NCBI RefSeq assembly: GCF_000687915.1
Contig: NZ_JHZY01000004.1
Coordinates: forward strand, 1,684,001-1,748,000
DNA length: 64,000 nucleotides
Source: Leeuwenhoekiella sp. MAR_2009_132
GTDB taxonomy: Bacteria; Bacteroidota; Bacteroidia; Flavobacteriales; Flavobacteriaceae
Direction of reading: 5' to 3'
In this document: positions 16,088 to 26,183 of the stretch, piece by piece
How positions within the stretch are numbered: the first letter of the stretch is position 1
How the letters are laid out: each line of letters starts with the position of its first letter
Made by a program: the position numbers and the translations under genes
The notes under the pieces: generated by a model
The model's database searches: none
What the model saw: only the letters and a program-made list of their open reading frames with translations
Told to the model about the DNA's origin: nothing

Positions 16088-17922
16088 TTGTTGCTAATAT
16101 TATTTTCAGTTTTAATTTTATCCCACCACGTGCGTTTTAAGATTACCACACATACTACCAATATTAAAACCGATACGATTAGAGATATGTTTTTATGTAA
16201 AATGAGATAGAGTGGGATTATTACGAGTAAGGTTTGTGCTACAGTACCTAAAACCACGTTAAACATATCTCTCGTAAAACCTTTATTTCTGGAAAATTGA
16301 GGATCTTCTTTTTTAATCTGCTTGTAAATGGGTTTCCAGAATCCCCACGGTTTTGTTTTTTTATAGAAATCCATAAGTACCCGCTCGTTTGTAGGAGGCG
16401 CTGAATAGGTTCCTAAAATACTTCCCGCTATAGAAATCAGGAGTATTATAGGGAAGTAATAGAGGTCAAGGGTGTCTGTAAAAATTGGAAAAATCATTGC
16501 CGGAATCATTCCTGAAAGCATTCCCCAGAAATAGCCTTCCCCATTAAATCTCCACCAGTGCCATTTTAAAACGTTAGACACTACATAACTACCGTAAAGT
16601 GCAGAAACAATCCACTGTAGAATAGAATTCACATCCTGAATAAAAAAACCGAGTATAATACTGATGATCACCACAACAATGCCGCTACTGTAATTCATTT
16701 GTTTTACCTTATCATGGCTAGCTTCCGGATTGTAATGCTTTAAATAAATATCATTTACCAGATAAGCCTGAGCGGCATTTAACGTACCGGCAAACGTAGA
16801 CATGAAAGCGGCAAGCAAGCCCGCCAGTAACAAACCTAATAAGCCTACAGGAATAAATTGCTCAATTGCAGCCGGAAGTATTTTTTCAAAATCAAGAATT
16901 CCAGCTGTATAAAGATCAAGGTCGTCGTAAAATAAAATAGCCAGTACAGAGAAGCCACCAACCATTAGGTAACGGGTAGGAATTAGTGCCGCTAACGAAA
17001 AGGCACTCATTTTAGCAGCTTCTAGGGGAGATTTTGTGGAGAGAATTTTTTGCATATCGTAGTTGGGTGCGGGTCCGGCAATACTTGCCAAAATACCTTT
17101 AAACAGCATGAGCATAAAGAAAATGGTAAATAAAGAGTATCCGTCTGAAGCGATTTTAGTATTTACTTCATCTATTATTCCGGTCCAATCCATATTCAAG
17201 TTCCAGTCAAAGAAGGGGTTCATCCAGCCATCTGGAACATTTAACTCGTTTGAACCCATGGCTTGCCAGGCGATTACAGCAATGGCTACAGATGATATGG
17301 TCATCACCGTATATTGAAGTACGTCTGTCCACACGATACCAGACATTCCTCCTAAAACGGAATAAAATACCGCAAATAATGTAAAAATAATACCATAGAA
17401 GTGAGGAATATAGTTAGGCGGAACGTTAAAAGGGACGTAATTAGAAACGATTTCCCAAGGGATAAAGATTTCAACAAATTTTCCCAGTCCAATAAAGCCA
17501 TATGCTAGAAAGCCGAGGCAACTTAATATGGCAAAAATAACTATGATGGTATGGGATCTTCTTCCACCTTTACCACTATCAAATCGAAACAAAATCCATT
17601 CTGCCCCGGTAGTAACATTAGACCGTCTCAGCCAAACGGAGAGATAAACCATTAGAAAAACCTGATTAAAAACCGGCCATAACCAAGGGATCCAGATACT
17701 TTTAAAGCCGTAGACAAAGGTTAGTGTTACCAACCACATCGTACCAGATATGTCAAACATACCCGAAGCATTAGAAAGGCCTAACATATACCAGGGCAAG
17801 CTTTTGCCGCCCATTAAGTAGTCATCTTTACTCTTTTGCGCACGCTTACGCAGGGCCAGGCCAATTACTATGGTACCCGTAAGATAAATTAAGATTATAA
17901 CGATATCCCAACCTTGTAACAT
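16084..17922 (-). CDS. Sodium:solute symporter (SSS family), mannose oligosaccharide import
   Basis: Inner-membrane Na+-coupled transporter of 612 residues with about 13-14 hydrophobic segments, starting MLQGWDIVIILIYLTGTIVIGLALRK. It shows SSS-family features: KSKDDYLMGGKSLPWYMLGLS, GxSGMFDISGTMW, the GGMSGIVWTDVLQ segment and AFMSTFAGTLNAAQAYLVNDIY. The position directly before GH130 and the epimerase, as in B. fragilis, points to mannobiose or mannosyl-glucose uptake from the periplasm. The substrate is inferred from context. It is separated from the first operon gene by 13 bp. Confidence 0.9.
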   Translation of the reverse strand: MLQGWDIVIILIYLTGTIVIGLALRKRAQKSKDDYLMGGKSLPWYMLGLSNASGMFDISGTMWLVTLTFVYGFKSIWIPWLWPVFNQVFLMVYLSVWLRRSNVTTGAEWILFRFDSGKGGRRSHTIIVIFAILSCLGFLAYGFIGLGKFVEIFIPWEIVSNYVPFNVPPNYIPHFYGIIFTLFAVFYSVLGGMSGIVWTDVLQYTVMTISSVAIAVIAWQAMGSNELNVPDGWMNPFFDWNLNMDWTGIIDEVNTKIASDGYSLFTIFFMLMLFKGILASIAGPAPNYDMQKILSTKSPLEAAKMSAFSLAALIPTRYLMVGGFSVLAILFYDDLDLYTAGILDFEKILPAAIEQFIPVGLLGLLLAGLLAAFMSTFAGTLNAAQAYLVNDIYLKHYNPEASHDKVKQMNYSSGIVVVIISIILGFFIQDVNSILQWIVSALYGSYVVSNVLKWHWWRFNGEGYFWGMLSGMIPAMIFPIFTDTLDLYYFPIILLISIAGSILGTYSAPPTNERVLMDFYKKTKPWGFWKPIYKQIKKEDPQFSRNKGFTRDMFNVVLGTVAQTLLVIIPLYLILHKNISLIVSVLILVVCVVILKRTWWDKIKTENNISNN

Positions 17923-17935
17923 TTAGTGCTTTGTT

Positions 17936-19063
17936 TTAGTAGTTAATTTTTTTTATTTTTTTCAAAAATAGGAGCTCATCAAGCCTTGCAAATTCTTTAA
18001 AATCTGGTACTGAAATATCTTCGGGATACACAGAAAAATAATGATCTAATCTTGCATTTCTCCACAGAAGAACCCAAGCTGCACCACTGTTCTCAATGCC
18101 CGGGTATAAACTTTTCGTCCACCAGTTAGGTTCAGATCCTGAATTAACATTTCCGGTTTCTGTTAACGCAAAAGGCTTATTTTTTTGAATAGCTTTTTCT
18201 TTGAGGATAGCAAGGTTTTTTTGAATGTTATTTATAAAAGCTTCCCTACCACCATAGTTATAGATATCAACACCCAGAATGTCAACAAAATCATCGCCGG
18301 GATAGTACAAATCAAACTCTTCGGAAGATTGCATAATATTAGGGGCATAAGCATACAGTAGATTTGTCACTCCGTTTTGCTTTAATAAATAAAACGTTTC
18401 GCGCCATAATTCTTTATATTCTTCTGGAGTACAGTTACCTTCTCCCCACCAAAACCAATTACCATTCATTTCATGAAAAGGTCTAAATACAACTGGAATA
18501 GGAGTTCCTTTAGATGTCTTTAACGATTTAAAAAAAGTGGAGAGTCTGGCTACCCAACTTTCATATTTTGAGCGTTCTGAGCCGCCTTTGAGTATTGTTT
18601 TAACTACCGAAGTAGTGTCCCAAGATGTACCCATTGATTTAGGATTGTCTGCGTGCCAGCTAAACGTTATAATCGCGCCTTTTTTATTTAATTTTCTAAC
18701 GTGATTTTTTATAAGATCAAAAGATACTGTATCTAGGTTTGAAGAGGCACCTAATTCTATATGTCCCAAATCAAATCCATGAATTGCAGGCATTTTGCCA
18801 CTAACCTCTTTAATATCACTCTTTAGCTTAGAAGTTGCTGTTTTCATTTTCCAGTTTATACCGTACATAGTTGCGTCTTGCTGACCAAATGCGATCCCTT
18901 TATTGGGTATCTCGCGAATTCTTTCAAAAAGGATTTTAGTTTGTAACTCTGCATTCTTATCAGCTAATTGCAACTGGTTAAAGTTGGTACTAGAAAGACT
19001 TGAACATGAAGTTAGGTGTAAAATACTTAAAATTAATACTGTTATTTTGTAAAAATATTGCAT
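17936..19063 (-). CDS. GH26 beta-mannanase lipoprotein (2)
   Basis: First gene of the minus-strand mannan operon. The 375-residue lipoprotein (lipobox LTSC, Cys20) carries a GH26 domain with GIAFGQQDATMYGINW, HIELG, SWHADNP, the acid/base Glu198 in FRPFHEMNGNWFWWG and the nucleophile Glu302 in ALTETGNV. It groups by eye with the ManA-type enzymes that release mannobiose and sit beside GH130 and epimerase genes. There is no strongly acidic stretch after the lipid Cys, so it may face the periplasm, unlike the GH26 at 12444-13691. Confidence 0.93.
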   Translation of the reverse strand: MQYFYKITVLILSILHLTSCSSLSSTNFNQLQLADKNAELQTKILFERIREIPNKGIAFGQQDATMYGINWKMKTATSKLKSDIKEVSGKMPAIHGFDLGHIELGASSNLDTVSFDLIKNHVRKLNKKGAIITFSWHADNPKSMGTSWDTTSVVKTILKGGSERSKYESWVARLSTFFKSLKTSKGTPIPVVFRPFHEMNGNWFWWGEGNCTPEEYKELWRETFYLLKQNGVTNLLYAYAPNIMQSSEEFDLYYPGDDFVDILGVDIYNYGGREAFINNIQKNLAILKEKAIQKNKPFALTETGNVNSGSEPNWWTKSLYPGIENSGAAWVLLWRNARLDHYFSVYPEDISVPDFKEFARLDELLFLKKIKKINY

Positions 19064-19190
19064 TTAAGAAGTGATATAAGGTTAAAAAAAGACAATATAT
19101 TATAGAGTTGTTTCAGCTCTTAAAATATTTTTCTTAAAATTGTTGCTGATTATATTTTAATTATATTTTCTTTAAAAAGTTAAGAAAAAC

Positions 19191-19198
19191 CAAAATTA
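19191..19198 (-). promoter_or_regulatory. Candidate -7 element of the mannan operon promoter
   Basis: CAAAATTA on the plus strand reads TAATTTTG on the minus strand, a full match to TAnnTTTG. It lies about 130 bp before the GH26 start in the divergent 207-bp gap shared with the AraC regulator gene. No clear -33 box, as expected if an activator is required. Confidence 0.4.
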
Positions 19199-19270
19199 AA
19201 CTCAATTCTATTAGGGAATTAATAGGATATTGTCATTTCTTAATAAAATAAATTCTAAAAATTTCACAGA

Positions 19271-20143
19271 ATGCAAAAAGATGTACATAGAGAGATTACA
19301 CCATTGTCCCCTGAGGATAGTTTCCTTGTATTCGACAGAATAAAAGACGATTTTGATTTTCCAATTCATTTTCATCCTGAGTTTGAACTCAATTTTATTT
19401 TAAACGGCAAAGGAGTGCGGCGTATCGTTGGAGACAATTTGAATGAAATTGAGAATGTTGAGTTGGTTTTGGTGGGTCCCAACTTACAACACGGTTGGGA
19501 GATTCATAACTGTACAAATGATAAGATACACGAGATAACCATACAATTTCATAATGATCTTTTTGATGAGAGACTTTTAGGGAGAAGAATTATGAAACCG
19601 ATTAAAGATATGTTTGAACGTTCAGCCCATGGAATTTTGTTCTCACAAAAAATAGCAGACGAAATAAAGCCAAAAATTTTACGCTTATCCAAAATTGACA
19701 GTATTGATTACTTTTTAGAACTTATTTCTATTCTTCATGATCTTGCAAATTCGAGAAATCAACAAATACTTTCGACCTATACCAGCGAAAACAAAAATTT
19801 TGAGAATAGTGATAAAATTAAAAAGATTTATGAATACGTGCAGGCAAACTACCAGAATAAGATAAGTTTAAAAGAGATATCAGAATTAGTAAATATGAGC
19901 GCGGTTTCGTTCAATCGATTTATTAAAAAGAGAACAGGCAAAACATTTATTGACTACGTTAATGATACACGAATAGGCTTCGCTTCTAGGTGGTTAATTG
20001 AAAAAGAGCTTAGTATTGCAGAGATTGCCTTTAAATGTGGGTTTAATAATATTGCAAATTTTAATAGGGTTTTTAAAAAAACAAAAAACTGTACTCCCAG
20101 TCAATATAGAAGTGAGTTTAGTGGGATTAAAAGAGTTTTATAG
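19271..20143 (+). CDS. AraC-family transcriptional regulator
   Basis: Likely local regulator of the mannan locus. The 290-residue protein has an N-terminal cupin-like sensing domain (about 20-110: FPIHFHPEFELNFILNGKG, LVLVGPNLQHGWEIH) and a C-terminal AraC HTH pair (about 190-285). The HTH pair contains ISLKEISELVNMSAVSFNRFIKKRTGKTF and the second helix segment SIAEIAFKCGFNNIANFNRVFKKTKNCTPSQYR. It is transcribed divergently from the seven-gene degradation operon, so it can serve both directions from the shared gap. The GH5 gene follows 31 bp downstream. It is the only regulator gene inside the element. Confidence 0.9.
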   Translation: MQKDVHREITPLSPEDSFLVFDRIKDDFDFPIHFHPEFELNFILNGKGVRRIVGDNLNEIENVELVLVGPNLQHGWEIHNCTNDKIHEITIQFHNDLFDERLLGRRIMKPIKDMFERSAHGILFSQKIADEIKPKILRLSKIDSIDYFLELISILHDLANSRNQQILSTYTSENKNFENSDKIKKIYEYVQANYQNKISLKEISELVNMSAVSFNRFIKKRTGKTFIDYVNDTRIGFASRWLIEKELSIAEIAFKCGFNNIANFNRVFKKTKNCTPSQYRSEFSGIKRVL

Positions 20144-20174
20144 CCTTAGATTCTTTAAAATAAATAATAAAAAA

Positions 20175-21131
20175 ATGAGGTTTTATCTTTTAATTACGTT
20201 TTTCATCATAGGTTCTTATTCGTACTCTCAAAATATTTCAGACCCGGTTCAAAAACATGGGAAGTTAGCCTTTGAAGGTCACGTACTTAAAGATGAGCAT
20301 GGTAAAGTAGTTCGTTTAAAAGGGATGTCCCTATTTTGGAGTCAATGGCAACCTCAGTTTTATACTGCACAGTCTGTAAAACTTTTAAAGGAATCCTGGG
20401 GCGTTACGGTAGTAAGAGCCGCAATGGGCATTGAGAACGGTGGTTACTTGAAAAATCCTGAAATAGAAAAAGCAAAAGTTTATCGAGTTATAGATGCTGC
20501 TATTGCAAACGGAATTTACGTGATTGTAGATTGGCATGATCATCATGCTGAAGATCATTTAAGTGAATCTCGTGGTTTTTTTGAAGAGGTAAGCCGCAAA
20601 TATGGAAGTTACCCAAATATTATTTATGAAATTTATAATGAGCCATTAGCGGTTTCTTGGAAAAATGTCTTAAAACCTTATCACGAGAGTGTTATTGCTC
20701 AAATAAGAATGAATGATCCAGATAATATTATTGTCTGTGGTACGCCCCAATGGTCTCAAAATGTTTTAGAAGCTTCTCAAAACCCTATTAAGGAGTTTAA
20801 TATCGCCTACACCTTGCATTTTTATGCAGGCACACACAAAGAGGAGCTGAGAAATGAAGCCAAATTAGCTATAGAAAAGGGGCTTCCCATTTTTGTAACA
20901 GAGTTTGGTACTACCAATGCAGATGGAGATGGAAAGGTTTTTTATAAGGAAACAAAAAAGTGGCTACGCTTTATGAAAAAAAATGATCTTTCCTGGTGCA
21001 ACTGGTCTTTAGCTGATAAAAGGGAGGCTTCGGCGGCTTTAAAGCAGGGAATTGAGCCTGATCATATTGATTCATCCGAGAATCTCTCAGACTCAGGTAA
21101 GTTTCTTTTGAAAATTCTCCATAAAGGTTAG
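20175..21131 (+). CDS. GH5 (subfamily 2-like) endo-glucanase/mannanase
   Basis: Secreted endo-beta-1,4-glycanase. From ATG 20175 it is 318 residues with a signal peptide (MRFYLLITFFIIGSYSYSQ). The GH5 barrel follows, with HGKLAFEGHVLKDEHGK and VRLKGMSLFWSQWQPQFY, VIVDWHDHHAEDH, the acid/base Glu156 in YEIYNEP and the nucleophile Glu243 in VTEFGTT. This layout is typical of GH5_2 cellulases, so in this locus it may cut glucose-containing stretches of glucomannan. A longer frame from 19998 lies inside the AraC gene and lacks the signal peptide at its N-terminus; I reject it. It is probably co-transcribed with the regulator. Confidence 0.88.
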   Translation: MRFYLLITFFIIGSYSYSQNISDPVQKHGKLAFEGHVLKDEHGKVVRLKGMSLFWSQWQPQFYTAQSVKLLKESWGVTVVRAAMGIENGGYLKNPEIEKAKVYRVIDAAIANGIYVIVDWHDHHAEDHLSESRGFFEEVSRKYGSYPNIIYEIYNEPLAVSWKNVLKPYHESVIAQIRMNDPDNIIVCGTPQWSQNVLEASQNPIKEFNIAYTLHFYAGTHKEELRNEAKLAIEKGLPIFVTEFGTTNADGDGKVFYKETKKWLRFMKKNDLSWCNWSLADKREASAALKQGIEPDHIDSSENLSDSGKFLLKILHKG

Positions 21132-21317
21132 CTAATTCACAGGAAACTCACTTGGATTTTAAAAATTTCCTTTAGATGTTTCAAATTCTCAATAATAAGA
21201 GATATTTATTGATTAATTGTCAAAATTACATTTAATATACTTGAAGTTTAGCATTTTATCGAAAAAATAACATTATTAAATGATAAAATACTATTAACAA
21301 AAACTTAACCTTCCTTC

Positions 21318-21325
21318 TAATTTTG
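21318..21325 (+). promoter_or_regulatory. Candidate -7 element upstream of SusC
   Basis: TAATTTTG matches TAnnTTTG, 105 bp before the SusC start in a 298-bp gap after the GH5 gene. The -33 region is weak. The remainder of this gap (21132-21429) is very AT-rich and holds no gene; a long leader of this size is usual before SusC genes. Confidence 0.4.
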
Positions 21326-21429
21326 ATATTCAAATAATTTCGGCTAATAATTATTAAAGTCGTAATTAATTACTAGCAATCTTATTAAAGCCTCAATTAT
21401 TAAAAATCAATCATACAATTTAATTTAAA

Positions 21430-24400
21430 ATGCAAGAAAAACTATTCAAACGTAAAGACGGTATTTATCGCAAAGGCAAGATGCTCACTTTTGCATTCCT
21501 TTGCCTTTTATCTCAAGTAGGTTGGGCGCAACAAATTGTGGTTAAAGGAACCGTAACAGATCAAAGTGGCACCCCTCTTCTGGGTGTTAATGTTATTCAG
21601 AAGAACACAAGTAATGGGACTGCAACAGATTTCGATGGAAACTATCAGATTACTGCGCCCCAAGATGCAGTCTTAGTATTTAGTTTTCTGGGCTTTGAAA
21701 CTCAAGAAGTGACAATTGGAGATAGACAGACAATTAATGTAAGTATGTATGAAGACTCTGAAAGTCTAGAGGAAGTTGTGCTTATTGGTTATGGAACTCA
21801 GCAAAGACAAGATGTAAACGGTTCTGTGTCTAGTATAGAAGCTGACGAGATAGAAAATATTCCTCAGGTAAGTATAGATCAGCTTATGCAGGGCAGAGCT
21901 GCCGGTGTTACCGTTAGTCAAAACTCGGGTAAGCCTGGAAGTGCGGTATCTGTAAGAATTAGAGGTATTACTTCAATAACCGGTAATAATGAACCTTTAT
22001 ATGTTATTGATGGGGTTCCAATATCTGGGGATTCTAGAAATACAAGTACGAGTGGCCGCACTGCTGCTTCAGATTTTGGGGGTAGTGGTCAAACAGGAAC
22101 CAGCCCACTTGCAGGATTAAACCCAAGTGATATAGAGTCTGTAGATATTCTTAAAGATGCTTCAGCTACTGCCATTTACGGATCTAGAGGCGCAAACGGT
22201 GTAGTAATAATAAAAACCAAAAATGGTAGCCGTAACAAAGAAGGTTCGTTTAAGTACAACACCTATTATGCATTGCAAGAACCACAGAAGCTTTTAGATG
22301 TTATGAATCTTCAAACCTATGCAAGATTACAAAATGCCTTGGCTGTAGAATATGATACTGAACCACGGGTAGAATTTACAACGATTGAAAATCTTGGAGA
22401 AGGTACTGATTGGCAAGATGAAGTTTTTCAACAGGCAATTTTAAAGAGCCATCAGGTATCGTATTCGCAAGGGAATGAAAAGATAAACTATTTGATTTCT
22501 GGGAGTTACCTAGATCAGGAAGGTACCGTAATAGGTTCTGGATTTGAGAGAATGACTGTAAGAACAAACGTAGACGGTAAGCTTAAAGAGTGGTTAAAAG
22601 TTGGCGCAAACGTTACCGCAAGTAGAACTGATGAGAGAATTACCTTAAATAGTAATAGGAACGGAATCGTAAGTCTAGGTTTACTTCAAGCTCCAGATGT
22701 TGCAGTAAGAAATCCTGATGGTACATTTGCAGGCCCCCCTGATGAACCAGGCGCAGTTGAAGGAAGTATCAATCCGGTTGCCCTGGCATTGGAACGAAGT
22801 AATAATTTAATTACGTATAACGTTTTAGGTAACTTTTATTCAGAATTCACTCTTTTAGAAGGGTTAACTTTTAGAAATGAAATAGGAGGTAACCTAACTT
22901 TTGGGACTAACTCTCAATTTACACCTACCTATGAATGGGGAAGGTTTGTTAATGAGAATGCGACCCTATTTGAAAAAAGAGAGAAAAGTTATTTTTGGAT
23001 TGTTAAAAACTATTTTAATTACTCAAAAACCTTTAATGAGATTCATAATGTTTCATTTTTACTAGGCCAGGAAGCTCAGGAATCTTCTTGGGAAGGTATT
23101 CAAGCTCAGGGTCAGGGTTTTGTAAACAATGATATTCAAACTTTGAATAATGCCAATTCTATTGTAAGTTATGATGCGTATCAAGGTAGTACTTCTCTTA
23201 GTTCTTATTTTGGTAGAGCAAACTATTCGTACAATAACAAGTACAGTATAACAGCTACCCTTAGAGCCGATGGTTCTTCAAAATTTGATCCCCAAGGAGA
23301 TAAACAGTGGGGTTATTTCCCTTCATTTGCAGGATCTTGGAAAGTGTCAAGTGAGCCTTGGATGGAAAGTATTAATCAAACAATAGATAATGTAAGGTTT
23401 AAGGCAGGTTATGGTGTGGTTGGTAATCAAGGTATTCCAAATTACCTTTACGGCTCAAGCTTAAACAACACCCCTACAGGAATAGGATTGGGATATTTGG
23501 TAAATAATATTCCAAACCCTGATCTTAAATGGGAAGAAACAAGACAAACGAACTTGGGCTTAGAATTTACTTTATTAGATAACAGACTTAACGCTACTAT
23601 TGAAGTATATAATAAAAATTCTAAAGATTTCTTATATCAGTTACCTTTACCTATTTACTTAACAGGTCCTGATAACTACCTAGGCGGTATTGCTGCACCT
23701 TATGTTAACCTTGGGGAAATGAACAATAAAGGGATTGATGTAACTTTAGGTTATACAACTCTTAAAACCAAAGATTTTACGTGGTCTACTAACATTAACA
23801 TATCTCACTATAAAAACGAAGTAACTTCCTTATATAATGAGAGTCTTGAAGTGCTAAGATCTGTAACTACTGGCTTCTTATCATCACCTATCACAAGAAC
23901 CGTTGAAGGTGAACCTATCGGACAATACTGGGGTTATAAAGTAAAAGGGATCTTCAGAACAGCAGAAGATCTTAGTGGTGCACCTATACAATTCGGTATA
24001 CCCTTCTCTGAAGAACAAGGTGACAATAGCCTGGGAGATATTCAATATGTAGATGTTAATAATGACGGTGTTATTGATGAAAGAGACCGAACCTATATTG
24101 GTAATCCTCATCCAGATTTTACATTTGGCTTTACAAACAGTTTTAGCTATAAAAATTTTGATTTAAGTGTTTTCCTTCAGGGATCTGTGGGTAATGACCT
24201 TTTAAACTTAACAAGAAAAGAAACTGTAGGACTTGCCAGATTATATACAAATCAGTTAGACGTAGCTCAAGATTTTTATACGCCAGATAATATAGAATCG
24301 GCATTTCCTAGACCACGCAGAGGTGATGATAATCAAAATTTATTTATATCAGACCGTTATGTTGAAGACGGTTCTTATTTGAGAATACAAAACATTAGTT

Positions 24401-24615
24401 TAGGATATAATATTCCGAAAGATATCTCTGAAAAATTTTATCTATCTAACCTTAAAATTTACGGCACGATACAAAACCTGTATACTTTTACGAATTACTC
24501 AGGATATGATCCTGAGGTGGGTTCCTTTAATGGAGATGCACTACAAATGGGTGTTGATAGAGGAAGATATCCTTCTCCTAGAACGTTCACACTTGGGTTA
24601 AATGTTGAATTTTAA
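21430..24615 (+). CDS. SusC-like TonB-dependent oligosaccharide receptor
   Basis: Outer-membrane import channel for the mannan locus, working with the SusD lipoprotein. It is 1061 residues. It has a signal peptide ending near VGWAQQ, a CarboxypepD_reg-like domain (about 38-110, VVKGTVTDQSGTPLLGVNV...) and a TonB-box-like stretch (ESLEEVVLIGYGTQ). A plug domain (about 125-245 with LMQGRAAGV, VRIRGITSI, LKDASATAIYGSRGANGV) and a 22-strand barrel ending in RTFTLGLNVEF complete it. The gene is followed after 5 bp by susD. Codon use and AT content look like the neighbours, with no sign of a junction here. Confidence 0.96.
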   Translation: MQEKLFKRKDGIYRKGKMLTFAFLCLLSQVGWAQQIVVKGTVTDQSGTPLLGVNVIQKNTSNGTATDFDGNYQITAPQDAVLVFSFLGFETQEVTIGDRQTINVSMYEDSESLEEVVLIGYGTQQRQDVNGSVSSIEADEIENIPQVSIDQLMQGRAAGVTVSQNSGKPGSAVSVRIRGITSITGNNEPLYVIDGVPISGDSRNTSTSGRTAASDFGGSGQTGTSPLAGLNPSDIESVDILKDASATAIYGSRGANGVVIIKTKNGSRNKEGSFKYNTYYALQEPQKLLDVMNLQTYARLQNALAVEYDTEPRVEFTTIENLGEGTDWQDEVFQQAILKSHQVSYSQGNEKINYLISGSYLDQEGTVIGSGFERMTVRTNVDGKLKEWLKVGANVTASRTDERITLNSNRNGIVSLGLLQAPDVAVRNPDGTFAGPPDEPGAVEGSINPVALALERSNNLITYNVLGNFYSEFTLLEGLTFRNEIGGNLTFGTNSQFTPTYEWGRFVNENATLFEKREKSYFWIVKNYFNYSKTFNEIHNVSFLLGQEAQESSWEGIQAQGQGFVNNDIQTLNNANSIVSYDAYQGSTSLSSYFGRANYSYNNKYSITATLRADGSSKFDPQGDKQWGYFPSFAGSWKVSSEPWMESINQTIDNVRFKAGYGVVGNQGIPNYLYGSSLNNTPTGIGLGYLVNNIPNPDLKWEETRQTNLGLEFTLLDNRLNATIEVYNKNSKDFLYQLPLPIYLTGPDNYLGGIAAPYVNLGEMNNKGIDVTLGYTTLKTKDFTWSTNINISHYKNEVTSLYNESLEVLRSVTTGFLSSPITRTVEGEPIGQYWGYKVKGIFRTAEDLSGAPIQFGIPFSEEQGDNSLGDIQYVDVNNDGVIDERDRTYIGNPHPDFTFGFTNSFSYKNFDLSVFLQGSVGNDLLNLTRKETVGLARLYTNQLDVAQDFYTPDNIESAFPRPRRGDDNQNLFISDRYVEDGSYLRIQNISLGYNIPKDISEKFYLSNLKIYGTIQNLYTFTNYSGYDPEVGSFNGDALQMGVDRGRYPSPRTFTLGLNVEF

Positions 24616-24620
24616 ATAAA

Positions 24621-26177
24621 ATGAAAATGAAAAATATAAAAATAAATAGATTACTATTATTTAGTGTGTCGATTTTTATGCTCTTTTCCTGTAGTGAGGA
24701 ATTCTTACAAAGACCTCCAGAAGATGGTATAGCTTTAGATAATTTTTACTCAAGTGAAGAAGAACTTATCGCTAATACAAACAGTCTTTATGGGTCAGTT
24801 TGGTTTAATTTTAATACTAAGGCTTTTTGGTCTATTACGGAACTGAGCTCAGGTAATGCCAGAACGTATTCTGGAGATGTTGTAAACTTTTTCAACTTCT
24901 CAATAACTGGTGATAATACGGTATTAGCAGATGGCTGGAGTTCTTTATGGGGAGTTGTTGCTCAATCTAATGCAATAATTAATTATACTGAGAGTAGAGT
25001 TAGCGGAGATGTTCCTCAAGCTGCAGTCAACAATACGATTGGGGAAGCTCATTTCATGAGGGCAGTATCTTATTTTTATCTGACTAGAATCTGGGGGCCT
25101 GTGCCAATAATTGAAAATAACCTTAGCTATGTTTACGACCCTCAAATACCTACCAATAGAGTCGAAGATATTTACGAACTAATAGAGAGAGATCTTCAGT
25201 TTGCTATCGATAATTGTTATCCTAAAGTGCGTGGCGGTAACTATCTAGCTAATGCTCATGTATCAAGTGGGTCGGCCAAAGCTATGAAGGCCAAAGTACA
25301 TCTTTATCAGGAAGAATATGATATGGCAAGACAATTGTCTCAAGAAGTTATTGCAAGCAAAGAGTTTAAATTGCTAGATGATTATGCTGATTTATTTCTT
25401 ACAGAGTTTAACAATAATGAAGAATCTATAGCAGCAATGCAATGGACTTCGCAAGGTTATGGAGTGGGTAATGCTATGCAGGCATCCTTCGCAATAAGTA
25501 GCGCTATTACGGGTACAGGTGACGGTTATGGCGTTATAGGACCCACAATAGATTTGCAAGAGGCATTTGAAGACGGGGATGAAAGACGTAAAGCAACTAT
25601 AATGCTTGCAAACGACTTTTATCCTAACATTAGAGCTGCAGATGGCGGTTATACAGTGCCAGATGATATTAATGCTCAGAATACAAAAGCAGGTATCAAA
25701 AAATATGTTGTAGGTACTCCGGCTGATAATAATGGTAATTCAGCACAACAAGCCGCTTCCAATAATACTTATATTATGAGATATGCAGATGTGTTGCTAA
25801 TAAATGCGGAAGCTATTCTTGCAGGAGGTAGTTCTACAAGCGATACCCAAGCCTTAGAATCTTTTAATAAAGTACGGTTACGTGCGGGCCTTGGTACTCT
25901 TCCTTCGATTACCCTTGATAACATATTACATGAAAGAAGGGTAGAATTTGCAATTGAAGGGGATTACTGGTTTGATTTAGGAAGAATCGATCGCCAAAAA
26001 GCTATTACTATAATTAGTAATCAGGAAAGAGGTACCTATAGTAACGATTCTCCACCAGTGGTTTTTTCTGAAATGTACACTCCGGAAGCAAACGATTTTA
26101 CATTGCCTTATCCGGCTACAGATGTGGCTCTGAATCCAAGATTGCTAGAAGATCCTGTTCCATATGAATTTAATTAA
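24621..26177 (+). CDS. SusD-like (RagB/SusD) mannan-binding lipoprotein
   Basis: Surface lipoprotein that caps the SusC channel and binds oligosaccharide. The 518 residues start with a lipoprotein signal (LLLFSVSIFMLFSC) followed by SEEFLQRPPEDG, the usual acidic SusD N-terminus. TPR-like helices include GEAHFMRAVSYFYLTRIWGPVPII, and the C-terminal signature VEFAIEGDYWFDLGR...RLLEDPVPYEFN is typical. ATG 24627 is an equally possible start. The gene lies between SusC (5 bp) and the third lipoprotein (6 bp). Confidence 0.95.
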   Translation: MKMKNIKINRLLLFSVSIFMLFSCSEEFLQRPPEDGIALDNFYSSEEELIANTNSLYGSVWFNFNTKAFWSITELSSGNARTYSGDVVNFFNFSITGDNTVLADGWSSLWGVVAQSNAIINYTESRVSGDVPQAAVNNTIGEAHFMRAVSYFYLTRIWGPVPIIENNLSYVYDPQIPTNRVEDIYELIERDLQFAIDNCYPKVRGGNYLANAHVSSGSAKAMKAKVHLYQEEYDMARQLSQEVIASKEFKLLDDYADLFLTEFNNNEESIAAMQWTSQGYGVGNAMQASFAISSAITGTGDGYGVIGPTIDLQEAFEDGDERRKATIMLANDFYPNIRAADGGYTVPDDINAQNTKAGIKKYVVGTPADNNGNSAQQAASNNTYIMRYADVLLINAEAILAGGSSTSDTQALESFNKVRLRAGLGTLPSITLDNILHERRVEFAIEGDYWFDLGRIDRQKAITIISNQERGTYSNDSPPVVFSEMYTPEANDFTLPYPATDVALNPRLLEDPVPYEFN

Positions 26178-26183
26178 AAAATT

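Noticed and set aside
19998..20174. Upstream extension of the GH5_2-like gene
   Set aside because: It overlaps the AraC gene in another frame and would bury the signal peptide that begins at 20175.
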